A stretch of 64,000 nucleotides of DNA from Halolactibacillus miurensis (GCF_900116255.1 NZ_FPAI01000006.1:1-64000); one strand, 5' to 3'. Positions 28,288 to 37,545 are shown, numbered from the stretch's first letter. Made by a program: numbers and translations. The notes: a model not told the origin generated them from the letters alone.

Positions 28288-29345
28288 GCGTGTTCACGAC
28301 CAAGAATAGCTTTCACAACAGCCGCTTCATCGTTTTCAAGTACCATTGATGAAATATCACTATATTCAATCGCTGTGTTTGGATCTTTTAGTCCATTACC
28401 CGTTAAGACACACACAACTTGACTACCTGGTTCTACTTGGTTATTCTCCAACGCTTTAAATAGACCAGCGACAGATGAGTTAGAAGCAGGTTCAGCAAAG
28501 ATACCTTCGTTCTTCGCCATCCACTGATACGCTTCAATCATTTGTTCGTCCGTGATCTCATCAATGACCCCATTGGACTCATCTCGCGCATTGACTGCTT
28601 GCTTCCAGCTTGCAGGGTTACCAATTCGGATGGCTGTTCCTATTGTTTCAGGATTTTCAAATACTCGGTCGTGGACAATCGCGGCTGCTCCGCTTGCTTC
28701 ATAGCCCATCATCTTTGGTAGACCGGTTTGTTTTTTCTCATTATATTCTTTGAAGCCTTTCCAGTACGCTGTAATGTTACCTGCGTTACCTACTGGAATG
28801 AAAAGATAGTCTGGCGCTTTTCCAAGTGCATCACATACTTCAAAGGCCGCGGTCTTTTGCCCTTCAATTCGGTAAGGATTAACAGAGTTCACGAGGGTAA
28901 TATCATCACGATCACCTAATTTACGTACGATTCTAAGCGCATCATCAAAGTTACCTTTAATCGAATAAATCTCAGCGCCATACATAACCGCTTGTGCCAT
29001 TTTACCTTGAGCAATCTTTCCTTCAGGAATAACGATAATTGAACGCAACCCAGCCTTGGCGGCATAAGCAGATGCTGCTGCTGACGTGTTCCCTGTTGAC
29101 GCACAGATGACTGTATGTGAGCCGTCTTCAATCGCTTTAGCCATCGCCATCACCATCCCACGGTCTTTAAATGACCCTGTTGGGTTGGCTCCTTCAATCT
29201 TTGCATAGGCTTCAACACCATATTTTTTTGATAAGTTGTCTAATTTGACTAATGGCGTATTGCCTTCGTTTAGAGTTAACATCGGTGTTTTATCATTGAC
29301 AGGTAATAAATCCTTATATTCTTGTAATAATCCTTGCCACGCCAT
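28284..29345 (-). CDS. thrC: Threonine synthase
   Basis: Turns O-phosphohomoserine into threonine. This 353-residue PLP enzyme is of the short type. GSFKDRGM near residues 57-64 carries the Schiff-base lysine, [12 protein letters not shown] near 82 is the substrate loop, and [14 protein letters not shown] binds the cofactor phosphate. The gap to hom upstream is only three bases, and the end overlaps thrB, giving a tight operon. Confidence 0.97.
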   Translation of the reverse strand: MAWQGLLQEYKDLLPVNDKTPMLTLNEGNTPLVKLDNLSKKYGVEAYAKIEGANPTGSFKDRGMVMAMAKAIEDGSHTVICASTGNTSAAASAYAAKAGLRSIIVIPEGKIAQGKMAQAVMYGAEIYSIKGNFDDALRIVRKLGDRDDITLVNSVNPYRIEGQKTAAFEVCDALGKAPDYLFIPVGNAGNITAYWKGFKEYNEKKQTGLPKMMGYEASGAAAIVHDRVFENPETIGTAIRIGNPASWKQAVNARDESNGVIDEITDEQMIEAYQWMAKNEGIFAEPASNSSVAGLFKALENNQVEPGSQVVCVLTGNGLKDPNTAIEYSDISSMVLENDEAAVVKAILGREHA

Positions 29346-29348
29346 GTT

Positions 29349-30641
29349 CTATTCCTCCCCATCGACTCGATAATGACTAATAATGCGGTCGACTACAGTT
29401 ATTTTTTCTAGAGCTTGTAAACTTTTTTCAAGTTGTGCCTTATTAATTTTGTGTGTAATCATGACAATTTCTGCTTTTTGATCTGTTTCGATTGGTAATT
29501 GTAAGATTTTTTGGAAGCTGACATGATGATCCGTGAAAATATTCGTGATTTCTTGAAAAGCTCCCGCCTGGTCTTCTACTTCTAAGCGAATAAAATGTTT
29601 CGAATATTTTTCTTCAGACGCTTTAATTTGTCGTTTGAATTGTGGCTCTTGATAAGCATTCCCACTAATACCTAGACGAATATTACGAATGATTTCCATT
29701 AAGTCTGATACAACCGCTGTAGCCGTCGGCAAACTACCAGCACCAGGACCATAAAACATCGTCTCACCTACCGCATCACCGTAAACATAAACCGCATTAA
29801 ATTCATTTTTGACATTCGCTAGCGGGTGGTCTTTTGGCAAGAGCGTTGGTTCTACCATCACTTCTACTTTTTGGTCATGCATAGCCGCAATACCAATCAA
29901 CTTAATCGTATAGCCTAAGCTATGCGCAAAATTGATATCATCCTGAGTAACTGCCGTAATACCTTTTACTTCTACATCATCAAGATTCACTTCCATCTTA
30001 AATGCTAAGTTTGCGAGTAACGTCATTTTACGAGCAGCGTCTAAACCCTCGACATCAGATGTTGGGTCAGCTTCCGCAAAACCTAATCGTTGCGCTTCTT
30101 TTAACACATCATCAAAAGGTAGTCCTTCATCTGTCATCTTGGTCATAATAAAGTTCGTCGTACCATTGACAATGCCCATCACTTTTTCAATGTGATCACT
30201 TGCTAACCCGTCCACAAGTGTTCTTACGATTGGAATCCCTCCAGCAATACTGGCATCAAATAAAATATCACAGTGATTCTCACGTGCCAGTTGTAATAAT
30301 TCCCGCCCGTGTAAGGCCATTAAGTCTTTATTGGCGGTGACGATATGTTTTTTATTCTTTAGTGCCTCTTCTAATAATTCTTTCGTACCATTCACACCAC
30401 CCATGACTTCAACAATAACATCGATATCATCGTCTTGTACAAGTTCATCAGGTTGATCTGTCAACCACTTACGGTCAATGATTACATCTCGCTCTTTATT
30501 TACATCATTCACCAAAATTTTACTAATCTCTACTTCGCACCCTAACTTATGTATGATGCGTTCCTTATGATCAGCCAAAACACGGACGACACCCGTACCT
30601 ACAGTACCCAGTCCGCATAAGCCTACTTTTATCTTATCCAT
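29349..30641 (-). CDS. hom: Homoserine dehydrogenase
   Basis: Reduces aspartate semialdehyde to homoserine, the first committed step to threonine and methionine. The 430-residue protein has the NAD(P) motif GLCGLGTVGTGVVR (residues 7-20) and the homoserine-binding region GIVNGTTNFI near 170, followed by PTSDVEGLDAA. A C-terminal ACT domain (about 350-425) is the usual site for threonine feedback. First gene of the hom-thrC-thrB unit, with a clear promoter and a CodY-box candidate upstream. Confidence 0.97.
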   Translation of the reverse strand: MDKIKVGLCGLGTVGTGVVRVLADHKERIIHKLGCEVEISKILVNDVNKERDVIIDRKWLTDQPDELVQDDDIDVIVEVMGGVNGTKELLEEALKNKKHIVTANKDLMALHGRELLQLARENHCDILFDASIAGGIPIVRTLVDGLASDHIEKVMGIVNGTTNFIMTKMTDEGLPFDDVLKEAQRLGFAEADPTSDVEGLDAARKMTLLANLAFKMEVNLDDVEVKGITAVTQDDINFAHSLGYTIKLIGIAAMHDQKVEVMVEPTLLPKDHPLANVKNEFNAVYVYGDAVGETMFYGPGAGSLPTATAVVSDLMEIIRNIRLGISGNAYQEPQFKRQIKASEEKYSKHFIRLEVEDQAGAFQEITNIFTDHHVSFQKILQLPIETDQKAEIVMITHKINKAQLEKSLQALEKITVVDRIISHYRVDGEE

Positions 30642-30702
30642 TTAATTGCCCCCTTTGATTTATTGTATTCTCTAAGTGTACATTTGTTTATTTATAGTGG
30701 AC

Positions 30703-30731
30703 ATTATACCGTGTGAGCCACTGAACTTCAA
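30703..30731 (-). promoter_or_regulatory. hom operon promoter
   Basis: TTGAAG (30726-30731), 17 bases, TATAAT (30703-30708) on the minus strand. Confidence 0.75.
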
Positions 30732-30746
30732 GTGTTAAATTCACAT

Positions 30747-30761
30747 AAATTTCAGAAAATA
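30747..30761. promoter_or_regulatory. CodY box candidate upstream of hom
   Basis: AAATTTCAGAAAATA matches 13 of 15 positions of the CodY consensus AATTTTCWGAAAATT. It lies just upstream of the hom -35 and could also touch the divergent yutG promoter. CodY controls hom-thr genes in several Bacillota. Confidence 0.5.
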
Positions 30762-30891
30762 AAAACTAACGAAAAATTTAAAAAATACGAACTAGTGATA
30801 GTGTATCATATTTTTCTGACTTTTTGCCGTTTAATTCTAATTTATTTAGGGTATACTTATTAAGTACTTTAAAAAGATTGGATGGGATATT

Positions 30892-31398
30892 ATGGATAAA
30901 AATAACTTACAAACAGCTTTAGAAACAAAAGCACGTGAGTGGCTGATTGAGCGCGGGGTCGAACTTAACGATATCGCTGAACTTGTTTATTACTTGCAAT
31001 CGCCTTACCACGATGAGTTGACAATGGATAAATGTTTAGAAAACGTCGATGCCGTCTTAGGTAAACGCGAAGTCCAAAACGCGATTATTACCGGTATTCA
31101 ACTTGATATTCTCGCAGAAGAAAAAAAGCTTACTGAGCCATTACAAGAAACCATCATTACCGATGAAGGACTTTACGGTGTTGATGAAATCATCGCGCTC
31201 TCAATCGTAAACGTTTATGGGTCAATTGGCTTAACTAACTTCGGTTATATCGACAAACAAAAACCCGGCATTTTAAAAGAGTTAAACGATAAATCCGGTG
31301 ATAAATGTCACACGTTCTTAGATGATATTGTCGGTGCGATTGCGGCCGCGGCATCAAGTCGTCTTGCTCACGGTAAAAACGAGAAAGAACTTGACTAA
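30892..31398 (+). CDS. yutG: PgpA-family phosphatidylglycerophosphatase-like protein (YutG)
   Basis: A 168-residue member of the PgpA/YutG family, with the signature GSIGLTNFGYIDKQKPGIL near residue 109 and FLDDIVGAIAAAASSRLAH near 140. Acidic residues in these motifs are thought to bind Mg for lipid phosphate hydrolysis. Unlike E. coli PgpA, it has no clear transmembrane helices. It is divergent from hom, as in B. subtilis. Confidence 0.85.
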   Translation: MDKNNLQTALETKAREWLIERGVELNDIAELVYYLQSPYHDELTMDKCLENVDAVLGKREVQNAIITGIQLDILAEEKKLTEPLQETIITDEGLYGVDEIIALSIVNVYGSIGLTNFGYIDKQKPGILKELNDKSGDKCHTFLDDIVGAIAAAASSRLAHGKNEKELD

Positions 31399-31399
31399 T

Positions 31400-31434
31400 A
31401 CAAAAAAGCGTTCCTAATTAAGGAGCGCTTTTTT
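31400..31434 (+). terminator. Terminator after yutG
   Basis: AAAAAGCG-TTCCT / AGGA-GCGCTTTTTT hairpin with a short AT loop on the plus strand. Confidence 0.8.
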
Positions 31435-31482
31435 CATATGCTTCATCAGTCTTTATTGCTTCTTTTACTCAAAACTTGTCCA

Positions 31483-31758
31483 TTAATTATCAATCTTTTG
31501 TACAATAAAATAGGCACAACCAAAATTACAATACTCCAACAAATAATCATTAATGGTACTTGCTCTTGTATCGAACGTTGATTTATTGTTTTGATCATCA
31601 TAAAAGCCTTTTAAACGTAGTTGATCATATCCCCAATCGCCAACGATGAAATCATATTTCCCTAAAATATCACTGTATCTCGCTTTAAAAGCTTCTTCGT
31701 TAAAGCCATCACGGTAATCTTCAACGACATCGTAATTTTTCCCATCTACTTGAAACAT
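31483..31758 (-). CDS. yutD: YutD-family (DUF1027) protein
   Basis: A 91-residue cytoplasmic protein with the YutD pattern: YDVVEDYRDGFNEEAFKARY, then LGKYDFIVGDWGYDQLRLKGFY, and a C-terminal NDYLLEYCNFGCAYFIV. The biochemical role is not established. The neighbouring yutG supports the assignment. Confidence 0.85.
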   Translation of the reverse strand: MFQVDGKNYDVVEDYRDGFNEEAFKARYSDILGKYDFIVGDWGYDQLRLKGFYDDQNNKSTFDTRASTINDYLLEYCNFGCAYFIVQKIDN

Positions 31759-31857
31759 ACTAAACCCTCACTTTATGTCACTCCACTTTTTCTCATTCTA
31801 TCATAAACTTATTGAGTGAGTCATCCTGTTTTCTAGAATCCCTCAAATGAATGTTAG

Positions 31858-31895
31858 AAAAAACAGCAGGGATCATGAGAGATCCCTGCTGTTTG
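31858..31895 (-). terminator. Terminator of the NSS transporter operon
   Basis: AACAGCAGGGATC / GATCCCTGCTGTT perfect long hairpin with T-run on the minus strand. Confidence 0.9.
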
Positions 31896-31903
31896 TGATT
31901 GAG

Positions 31904-32020
31904 TTATCGATTTTGACGGGCTACTTTTACTGCGTAACCAACACTGACAAGGAAGCCGCCCCATATAATAACCATACCTAACGTCATCATAATAATTGCT
32001 GACAAGCTCATATTAGACAT
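31904..32020 (-). CDS. Small membrane subunit paired with the NSS transporter (MetS-like)
   Basis: A 38-residue protein with one transmembrane helix (about residues 4-30, SAIIMMTLGMVIIWGGFLV) and a short basic tail ending ARQNR. Its ATG at 32018-32020 overlaps the end of the transporter gene by 8 bases, behind GGAGGATG. Short partner proteins of this kind are known directly downstream of MetP-type methionine/alanine NSS importers. An internal ATG three codons in could also be used. Confidence 0.8.
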   Translation of the reverse strand: MSNMSLSAIIMMTLGMVIIWGGFLVSVGYAVKVARQNR

Positions 32021-33488
32021 CCTCCTTTGGCCATTTTTTTAACGTAAATAGAATACCGATAATTATTACGGCTAAAGCAATTGCCCAACCATATGTGATC
32101 AGGAACATTGTTGGATAGCCTTCATAGTTCTCGGCAAAGTCTGTTCTAAAGTTTTGAATCATCATAAACCCTAAAACAACCGGTGTAATGACCGATAGTG
32201 AGAAAGACCACCAAGCGCCAATTTTAATATCAGAGACGTTATTAGCATGATCTTTTAATGGTTTAAGCTGACGTAAGAACCAAACGACAACGACGACTTC
32301 TACGAGACCAACAAGCGCGACACCGTAGTTGTTAATAAAGTAATCCACAGTATCCAGTAGGAATAAACCACCTTGATTAGCATAGGCAAATGATACAAGG
32401 GCTGAGAGGCCAACACCGACAGAAACAGCTGTATGACGTTTGATACTAAATTTCTCTTGCAGCGCGGCGATATATGTCTCAGAAATAGAGACCATCGATG
32501 ACAGACCCGCTAACACTAGTGAACCAAAGAATAACACACCAAAGAATGAAGAAGCTGGCATTTGACTAATAATTCTTGGGAAAACCATGAAAGCAAGTCC
32601 AATGCCGCCCTCAACAACTTCTGATACGGGCTGACCTTGTTGTGCTGCCATAAAACCAAGCGCTGAGAAAACACCGATTCCTGCTAAAAGCTCAAAACTT
32701 GAATTGGCAAACCCTGTAATAAAGGCATTATTCGTAATATCCGAGTCTTTTGGTAGATAAGATGAAAATGTAATCATAATCGCAAAAGCAATCGACAAAC
32801 TATAGAAAATTTGACCATAAGCCGCAATCCATACCGATCCATCAAAGATCGTATCCCAGTTCGGTTCAAAGAACGTGTTTAGTCCTTCGGCCGCACCAGG
32901 TAAGGTCACCGCACGAATAACAATTAAGAAGAAACTCACCATTAATAAGGGAATAAAGATTTTATTCGCGACTTCAATCCCTTTTTTAACCCCGCGATAA
33001 AGTATCGCAAAAACAACGGTCCAAATAAGTAATAGCGGAATCACAACATTCGGTACAAATGAACCGAACTCTCCCGGTTCTGAAATGGATAAGAAGTCAT
33101 TTAAGAAGAAACTTTGAGGGTCTGCCCCCCATGCTTCTGTAAATGAAAAGTAAGTAAACATAAGAGCCCAAGCGACAATAATCGGATAGTACGTATTAAT
33201 AACAAAAGAAATACCGACTTGCCACCAACCAATCCATTCTGCCTTCTTATTAAACTTTTTAAAGGCACGTGGTGCCGAACTACGATATTTATGTCCAATT
33301 GTGTATTCCATAATGAGCAGCGGAATACCGGCTGTTAGTAAGGCGAATAAGTACGGGATGAAGAATGCCCCACCCCCGTTTGAGTAAGCTGTTGCGGGAA
33401 AGCGCCAAATATTCCCGAGACCAATTGCCGACCCCATCGCCGCCAGGAGAAAACCTAAGCGCGTTCCCCATTGTGAACGTTTTTCCAT
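32013..33488 (-). CDS. NSS-family sodium-dependent amino acid transporter (MetP-like)
   Basis: A 491-residue membrane protein with 11-12 helices of the neurotransmitter:sodium symporter family. TM1 carries the Na/substrate-binding GFLLAAMGSAIGLGNIWRFP (residues 10-29) and TM6 has SLSIAFAIMITFSSYL. These carriers import amino acids with Na+. The 38-residue partner right after it points to the methionine/alanine branch. No SAM or other riboswitch is visible upstream. Confidence 0.88.
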   Translation of the reverse strand: MEKRSQWGTRLGFLLAAMGSAIGLGNIWRFPATAYSNGGGAFFIPYLFALLTAGIPLLIMEYTIGHKYRSSAPRAFKKFNKKAEWIGWWQVGISFVINTYYPIIVAWALMFTYFSFTEAWGADPQSFFLNDFLSISEPGEFGSFVPNVVIPLLLIWTVVFAILYRGVKKGIEVANKIFIPLLMVSFFLIVIRAVTLPGAAEGLNTFFEPNWDTIFDGSVWIAAYGQIFYSLSIAFAIMITFSSYLPKDSDITNNAFITGFANSSFELLAGIGVFSALGFMAAQQGQPVSEVVEGGIGLAFMVFPRIISQMPASSFFGVLFFGSLVLAGLSSMVSISETYIAALQEKFSIKRHTAVSVGVGLSALVSFAYANQGGLFLLDTVDYFINNYGVALVGLVEVVVVVWFLRQLKPLKDHANNVSDIKIGAWWSFSLSVITPVVLGFMMIQNFRTDFAENYEGYPTMFLITYGWAIALAVIIIGILFTLKKWPKEDV

Positions 33489-33703
33489 TTTAATTACTTC
33501 CCTTCTCTTTATGAATAAAATGAATTTTCTGATTATTATAAGCTAAATGAAAATATAGTACAACCTAAGAAAACGATTCGATTTTATTCTTGTAATATTT
33601 ATTTTTTTCTGACATTTTAAAATTATAGCGATTCCAACGCTACATGTCAAAGGTTTTTTCGACAATTGTCCAATGTTGTCGTTTACATTTAAAAAAGACT
33701 AAA

Positions 33704-33758
33704 ATAATAACCAGTCAGCTATCAGACTTTTCCAAATAGCTGGCTGGTTATTTTATAG
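33704..33758 (-). terminator. Terminator after the lysine-riboswitch transporter
   Basis: ATAACCAG-CCAGCTAT / ATAGCTGA-CTGGTTAT long hairpin on the minus strand. Confidence 0.88.
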
Positions 33759-33762
33759 ATAG

Positions 33763-35313
33763 TTATTTGTTATGTTTCATCCAATACATAATGACAACAA
33801 CAAGACTCACCACAATTAAACTCACCACGAGTGATAACCAAATCATTTGCGTCATCGCAAAAACCGTGTAACCAACGATTGAACTAAACCCACCAATAAA
33901 GGCATACGGCAATTGCGTTAATACGTGATCGATATGATTAGCACCAGCACCTGTTGATGATAGAATGGTCGTGTCTGAAATCGGTGAACAGTGATCACCA
34001 AATACAGAGCCCGCAAGTACCGCCGACATGGCTGGTAATACAAGATTTGTATCTACTGTCATCGCAATCTGTGCCGCGATCGGCAACATAATACCAAAAG
34101 TTCCCCAACTCGTCCCAGTTGAGAGGGCCATAAAGCCAGCAAACACAAAAATGATGAGTGGTAGATAATGAATATCAAATGACATCGCTTCTACTACATC
34201 AGCTAAATACTTCCCTGTTTCAAGGGTACCGATAATATCACCAATCATCCAAGCAAGGACAAGAATATATATCGCCGGTAACATCGATTGAATCCCTTGT
34301 TTTAATACTTCTAGACCATTTGCTTTTGGATGGGATTGCGCTGCGAATAATAGAAAGCCAACAATCACACTCATGAGTCCGCCTAAAAAGAGCGATAAGT
34401 TAACGTTTGTTGAGGCAAAGATATCTAATAATGACGCCCCTGCTCCCACTTCTCTCCAGCCAGTGTACACCATTAAACCCACTGTTGTTAAAACAAGGGT
34501 CACGATCGGAATAATTAAGTGATACATTCTTCCTTCGTCATGCGGTTCAACATCTTCGGTTAACTCACCCGCAATATCTCCGCGTTCTGGGTCAAATAAT
34601 TGTTGGTCTTTCATGGCGCGTTTTTCATGCACACGCATCGCCCCGACGTTTAAGTTAAAAGCCGCTACCATAAACACTAAAAGAAGCGAACTAAACGCGT
34701 ACATGTTGAGTGGAATCATTCGGATGAATCCTTCAAAAGCGCCGTAATCAGTGAAGGATGTACTCGCGAAGATCCCTCCCATTGTACCAATGATATAGGC
34801 CCCCCAACTTGAAATCGGTGAGATGACTGTAATCGGTGCTGACGTTGAGTCAATGATATAAGCAAGCTTAGCGCGCGAGACGTGATAACGGTCCGTCACA
34901 GGTCTTGCGACTTGACCAACAGCTAACGCATTGAAATAATCATCAATAAAGATAATCACCCCTAAAAAGGCGGCCATTAATTGAGACCCTCGACGTGTTT
35001 TCACATGTTTTGTCGCATAACGACCAAACGCACGACTACCGCCAGTGGCTGTTAAAATGGCCGTTAAAATACCAAGTAAAAATAAGAAGGCCAATAAATA
35101 AATACTTCCTAAGTCTAAGCCATCTTCATTTGTATAAAAGATATTTAAAAAGACCGTCCAAACTTCTACAACAGTGTCGACAATATTAAAGTCTTGAAGC
35201 ATAAAAGCTCCAACAATAATACCTGTTCCTAATGATAAATAAATCTTCCTCGTACTCATCACAAGCACAAGCATTAATACCGCTGGTATTAACGAATAAA
35301 TTGTTCCTTCCAT
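33763..35313 (-). CDS. NhaC-family transporter under a lysine riboswitch (probable lysine importer)
   Basis: A 516-residue membrane protein with 11-13 predicted helices of the NhaC Na+/H+ antiporter superfamily. It includes GVIIFIDDYFNALAVGQVARP (about 118-137) and TGTSWGTFGIMLPIA (about 400) plus GDHCSPISDTT near 439, all NhaC hallmarks. The family covers proton, malate/lactate and amino acid exchangers. Its leader is a lysine riboswitch, so the likely substrate is lysine, matching the LysW type predicted in other Bacillota. Single-gene unit with its own terminator. Confidence 0.85.
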   Translation of the reverse strand: MEGTIYSLIPAVLMLVLVMSTRKIYLSLGTGIIVGAFMLQDFNIVDTVVEVWTVFLNIFYTNEDGLDLGSIYLLAFLFLLGILTAILTATGGSRAFGRYATKHVKTRRGSQLMAAFLGVIIFIDDYFNALAVGQVARPVTDRYHVSRAKLAYIIDSTSAPITVISPISSWGAYIIGTMGGIFASTSFTDYGAFEGFIRMIPLNMYAFSSLLLVFMVAAFNLNVGAMRVHEKRAMKDQQLFDPERGDIAGELTEDVEPHDEGRMYHLIIPIVTLVLTTVGLMVYTGWREVGAGASLLDIFASTNVNLSLFLGGLMSVIVGFLLFAAQSHPKANGLEVLKQGIQSMLPAIYILVLAWMIGDIIGTLETGKYLADVVEAMSFDIHYLPLIIFVFAGFMALSTGTSWGTFGIMLPIAAQIAMTVDTNLVLPAMSAVLAGSVFGDHCSPISDTTILSSTGAGANHIDHVLTQLPYAFIGGFSSIVGYTVFAMTQMIWLSLVVSLIVVSLVVVIMYWMKHNK

Positions 35314-35354
35314 AACTTCCTCCTAAGATTTTATACACTTATCTACTGTTATAA

Positions 35355-35625
35355 AAAACCAAAAAAGCAGCAGAAAATAGATCATAACCTATTTCTGCTG
35401 CTGACATTAAAGTTAGCGCTTATGTTATCATCCGGTCGATCAACAGCCCATCACGCAAAAGACATGACAGTATAACACTTTTTCAGTCTTATACCAGCAA
35501 GTAACAGTTGTCAGCCATTACTCACTTCGGCAACTTAACCCTTTCTACTCCCTTCAAAGCTGACAGCTCAGGAAATATACTGATTTTAAATTGCGCCTCT
35601 ATCTCATCGATCTGATAAGGTATAT
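35355..35625 (-). ncRNA. Lysine riboswitch (L-box) with terminator
   Basis: On the minus strand, 35625 downwards shows the L-box core. GATAGAGGCGCAATTT comes first, then AGTA. AAGGG-AGTAGAAAGGG then TTGCCGAAGTGAG (about 35520-35555) follows, then CTGTCATG and ATGGGCTGTTGATCG. The expression platform is AGCAGCAGAAATAGG / CTATTTTCTGCTGCT plus six T (35362-35404). Lysine should terminate transcription before the transporter gene. Confidence 0.93.
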
Positions 35626-35641
35626 TATTTTTTCCTTTCAT

Positions 35642-35670
35642 ATCTTAACAAGAAATACGCACCAATGCAA
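35642..35670 (-). promoter_or_regulatory. Promoter of the lysine riboswitch transcript
   Basis: TTGCAT (35665-35670), 17 bases, TAAGAT (35642-35647) on the minus strand, 15-20 bases before the L-box. Confidence 0.65.
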
Positions 35671-35683
35671 GTATTCATTTACT

Positions 35684-36418
35684 TTACTCCGCCCCATCCA
35701 ACATACCAGGATAATAATACATATCGGGTACATCACCAATAAATCCACCACTCCCAAGCGGTATGACTTGTTTTAACGTTGCTTTCCTAGAAGCAAATGG
35801 CACCAAGGTACGAATCTCAACGGTTAAATGCACAACCGGTTCAATATGCATACTGTTGATCTGTAAGGGGGTTAATTTCGTTTCAAGTTCCGCATTCACA
35901 AAACCTGTCACTTCAAGTTCTATCGGGATTTTTGGTCCGAGATTTTGAAATAACGGCAAATCTAACGCCTGACCTAGAGGAATCGTAAACACTGTTTCAT
36001 CTTTTCTTTGGTCCAAATCACTAAATGTTTGTTCACGTCGTTGATCTGTCATTAAAATGTCTGATTGATTTAGAATAATGCCTTGTTCTAAATATTTCAA
36101 GTACAGATCAACCCGTTCATACATATGGCTTTTTAATTGGTTTTCTAATTGAAGATTAATGTTGTAACTAACAACGCGGCCTGTTTGATCGTATTGAAAT
36201 TCAAGTAAGTCATCTGAGGATAAATCTTCGTAAATCGTATGGTGAACAGCTAAACTCATCGCTTCATTTACATATTGCGTAATTTTCGTTTCGGCAATAT
36301 CTAATATTAGTGGGCGTAATTTGTAGTTAATATAAATTAAGGAGATAAGCGTGACAATGATGAATAATATACACGTAAATAAAAAAGACCGGTACCATCT
36401 TTTATATTTAAAATACAT
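35684..36418 (-). CDS. yunB: Sporulation protein YunB family
   Basis: A 244-residue protein with one N-terminal transmembrane helix (residues 12-30) and an extracytoplasmic domain. The YunB features are LRPLILDIAETKITQYVNEAM (33-53), IPLGQALDLPLFQNLGPKIP (about 147) and the C-terminal VPFASRKATLKQVIPL. In B. subtilis YunB belongs to the mother-cell sporulation programme. Its presence hints at a spore-forming ancestry or ability. Its AGGAGG site lies in the terminator hairpin of the upstream HD-GYP gene. Confidence 0.85.
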   Translation of the reverse strand: MYFKYKRWYRSFLFTCILFIIVTLISLIYINYKLRPLILDIAETKITQYVNEAMSLAVHHTIYEDLSSDDLLEFQYDQTGRVVSYNINLQLENQLKSHMYERVDLYLKYLEQGIILNQSDILMTDQRREQTFSDLDQRKDETVFTIPLGQALDLPLFQNLGPKIPIELEVTGFVNAELETKLTPLQINSMHIEPVVHLTVEIRTLVPFASRKATLKQVIPLGSGGFIGDVPDMYYYPGMLDGAE

Positions 36419-36420
36419 AA

Positions 36421-36461
36421 AAACCCCCTCCTAACATGAGTCTATGTTAAGAAAAGGGGGG
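36421..36461 (-). terminator. Hairpin between the HD-GYP gene and yunB, containing the yunB ribosome binding site
   Basis: CTTAACAT / ATGTTAGG plus CCCCC / GGGGG, followed by TTTTT. The 3' arm holds AGGAGGGGG eight bases before the yunB ATG. It may terminate the upstream transcript and mask yunB translation on read-through RNA. Confidence 0.6.
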
Positions 36462-36462
36462 A

Positions 36463-37545
36463 TCATGACATTTTATAGCCTGTAACGGTCACATTATTTT
36501 CTGTCGCTAAATCTAAGTCATAAGGCGTCACGACTTGATTGTTTTCACTAAAGACGCGGACAACAGGGCGGTTGTATAATTTATGATTTTGTCTGACAAC
36601 AATGGCGCGGCGATTGTCACTTAACTCAATCGTTACACCGTTTGGATAAACGGCAATCGTGTCTCTAAATAAGCGCACCATTTCCGGTTCAAATAGCGTC
36701 CCGCTTCCTGCAAACAAGATATCGAGTCCTTCTTGTGGTAACATCGCATCACGATAAACACGGTGACTCGTCACGGCATCAAATACATCCGCAACACCAA
36801 GAACTTTACCAAACAAATGAATCTCATCACCAACAAGACCACGCGGGTAACCTGAGCCGTCCATTCGTTCATGGTGCTGATAAGCACAATGTGCCACAAG
36901 TAACGGTAAATCTGATGATGAACGTAAAAATTCAAATCCTAGCTCGGGGTGTGTTTTAATTAAATCGAACTCAAAATCATTTAATTTACCGGCTTTTTTC
37001 AAGATTTCTTCTGGTAAAAACACTTTCCCTACGTCGTGAAGCATGGCGCCAAGACCGAGCTGACGTATTTGTTTTTGCGTCATCTTCATCTCACTCGCCA
37101 GCGCCACAGCATACATCGTCACGTTGACCGAGTGTGAAAATAAATAATCATCACTAATAAAGATATCTGACATAATCGATAACACTTCTTGGTCACGTTG
37201 AATTTGCGTAATGATTGTATCGACTAATTCGGTCATATTTTCATTGACTTTACTAAATAAAAACCCTTTATCTTTAAAGCCATTATTCTTAAATGAATTA
37301 AAGACCGATTTCACCGTTTGCATCGATTCAATTTTCACTTCTTCTGATACAGGTGAGTGGATAATAATATCATCTGAGATAGCATCTTTCACATAGACAA
37401 AGGTGACACCTAAGTGTAACAAGCGGTTAATCATCGCTTTCGTTAATTTAATATCTTTTTGAATGAGGACTTGTCCCCGATCATTGTAAATCGGTTTCGC
37501 TAATTCACTGCCTTCCTCTAAGCTCTTTGCTGCAATTAATCTCAT
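36463..37545 (-). CDS. HD-GYP domain protein (putative cyclic dinucleotide phosphodiesterase)
   Basis: A 360-residue cytoplasmic protein. The HD-GYP domain covers about residues 125-310. The metal ligands are in GAMLHDVGKVFLP (HD), HHERMDGSGYPRG (HHE and GYP) and ADVFDAVTSHRVYR. Such proteins hydrolyse cyclic di-GMP or relatives. The N-terminal 100 residues (AKPIYNDRGQVLIQKDIKLT) are the helper region seen in many stand-alone members. No receiver or GGDEF domain is attached. Start is the ATG at 37545 after TTGGGAAAAG. Confidence 0.88.
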   Translation of the reverse strand: MRLIAAKSLEEGSELAKPIYNDRGQVLIQKDIKLTKAMINRLLHLGVTFVYVKDAISDDIIIHSPVSEEVKIESMQTVKSVFNSFKNNGFKDKGFLFSKVNENMTELVDTIITQIQRDQEVLSIMSDIFISDDYLFSHSVNVTMYAVALASEMKMTQKQIRQLGLGAMLHDVGKVFLPEEILKKAGKLNDFEFDLIKTHPELGFEFLRSSSDLPLLVAHCAYQHHERMDGSGYPRGLVGDEIHLFGKVLGVADVFDAVTSHRVYRDAMLPQEGLDILFAGSGTLFEPEMVRLFRDTIAVYPNGVTIELSDNRRAIVVRQNHKLYNRPVVRVFSENNQVVTPYDLDLATENNVTVTGYKMS

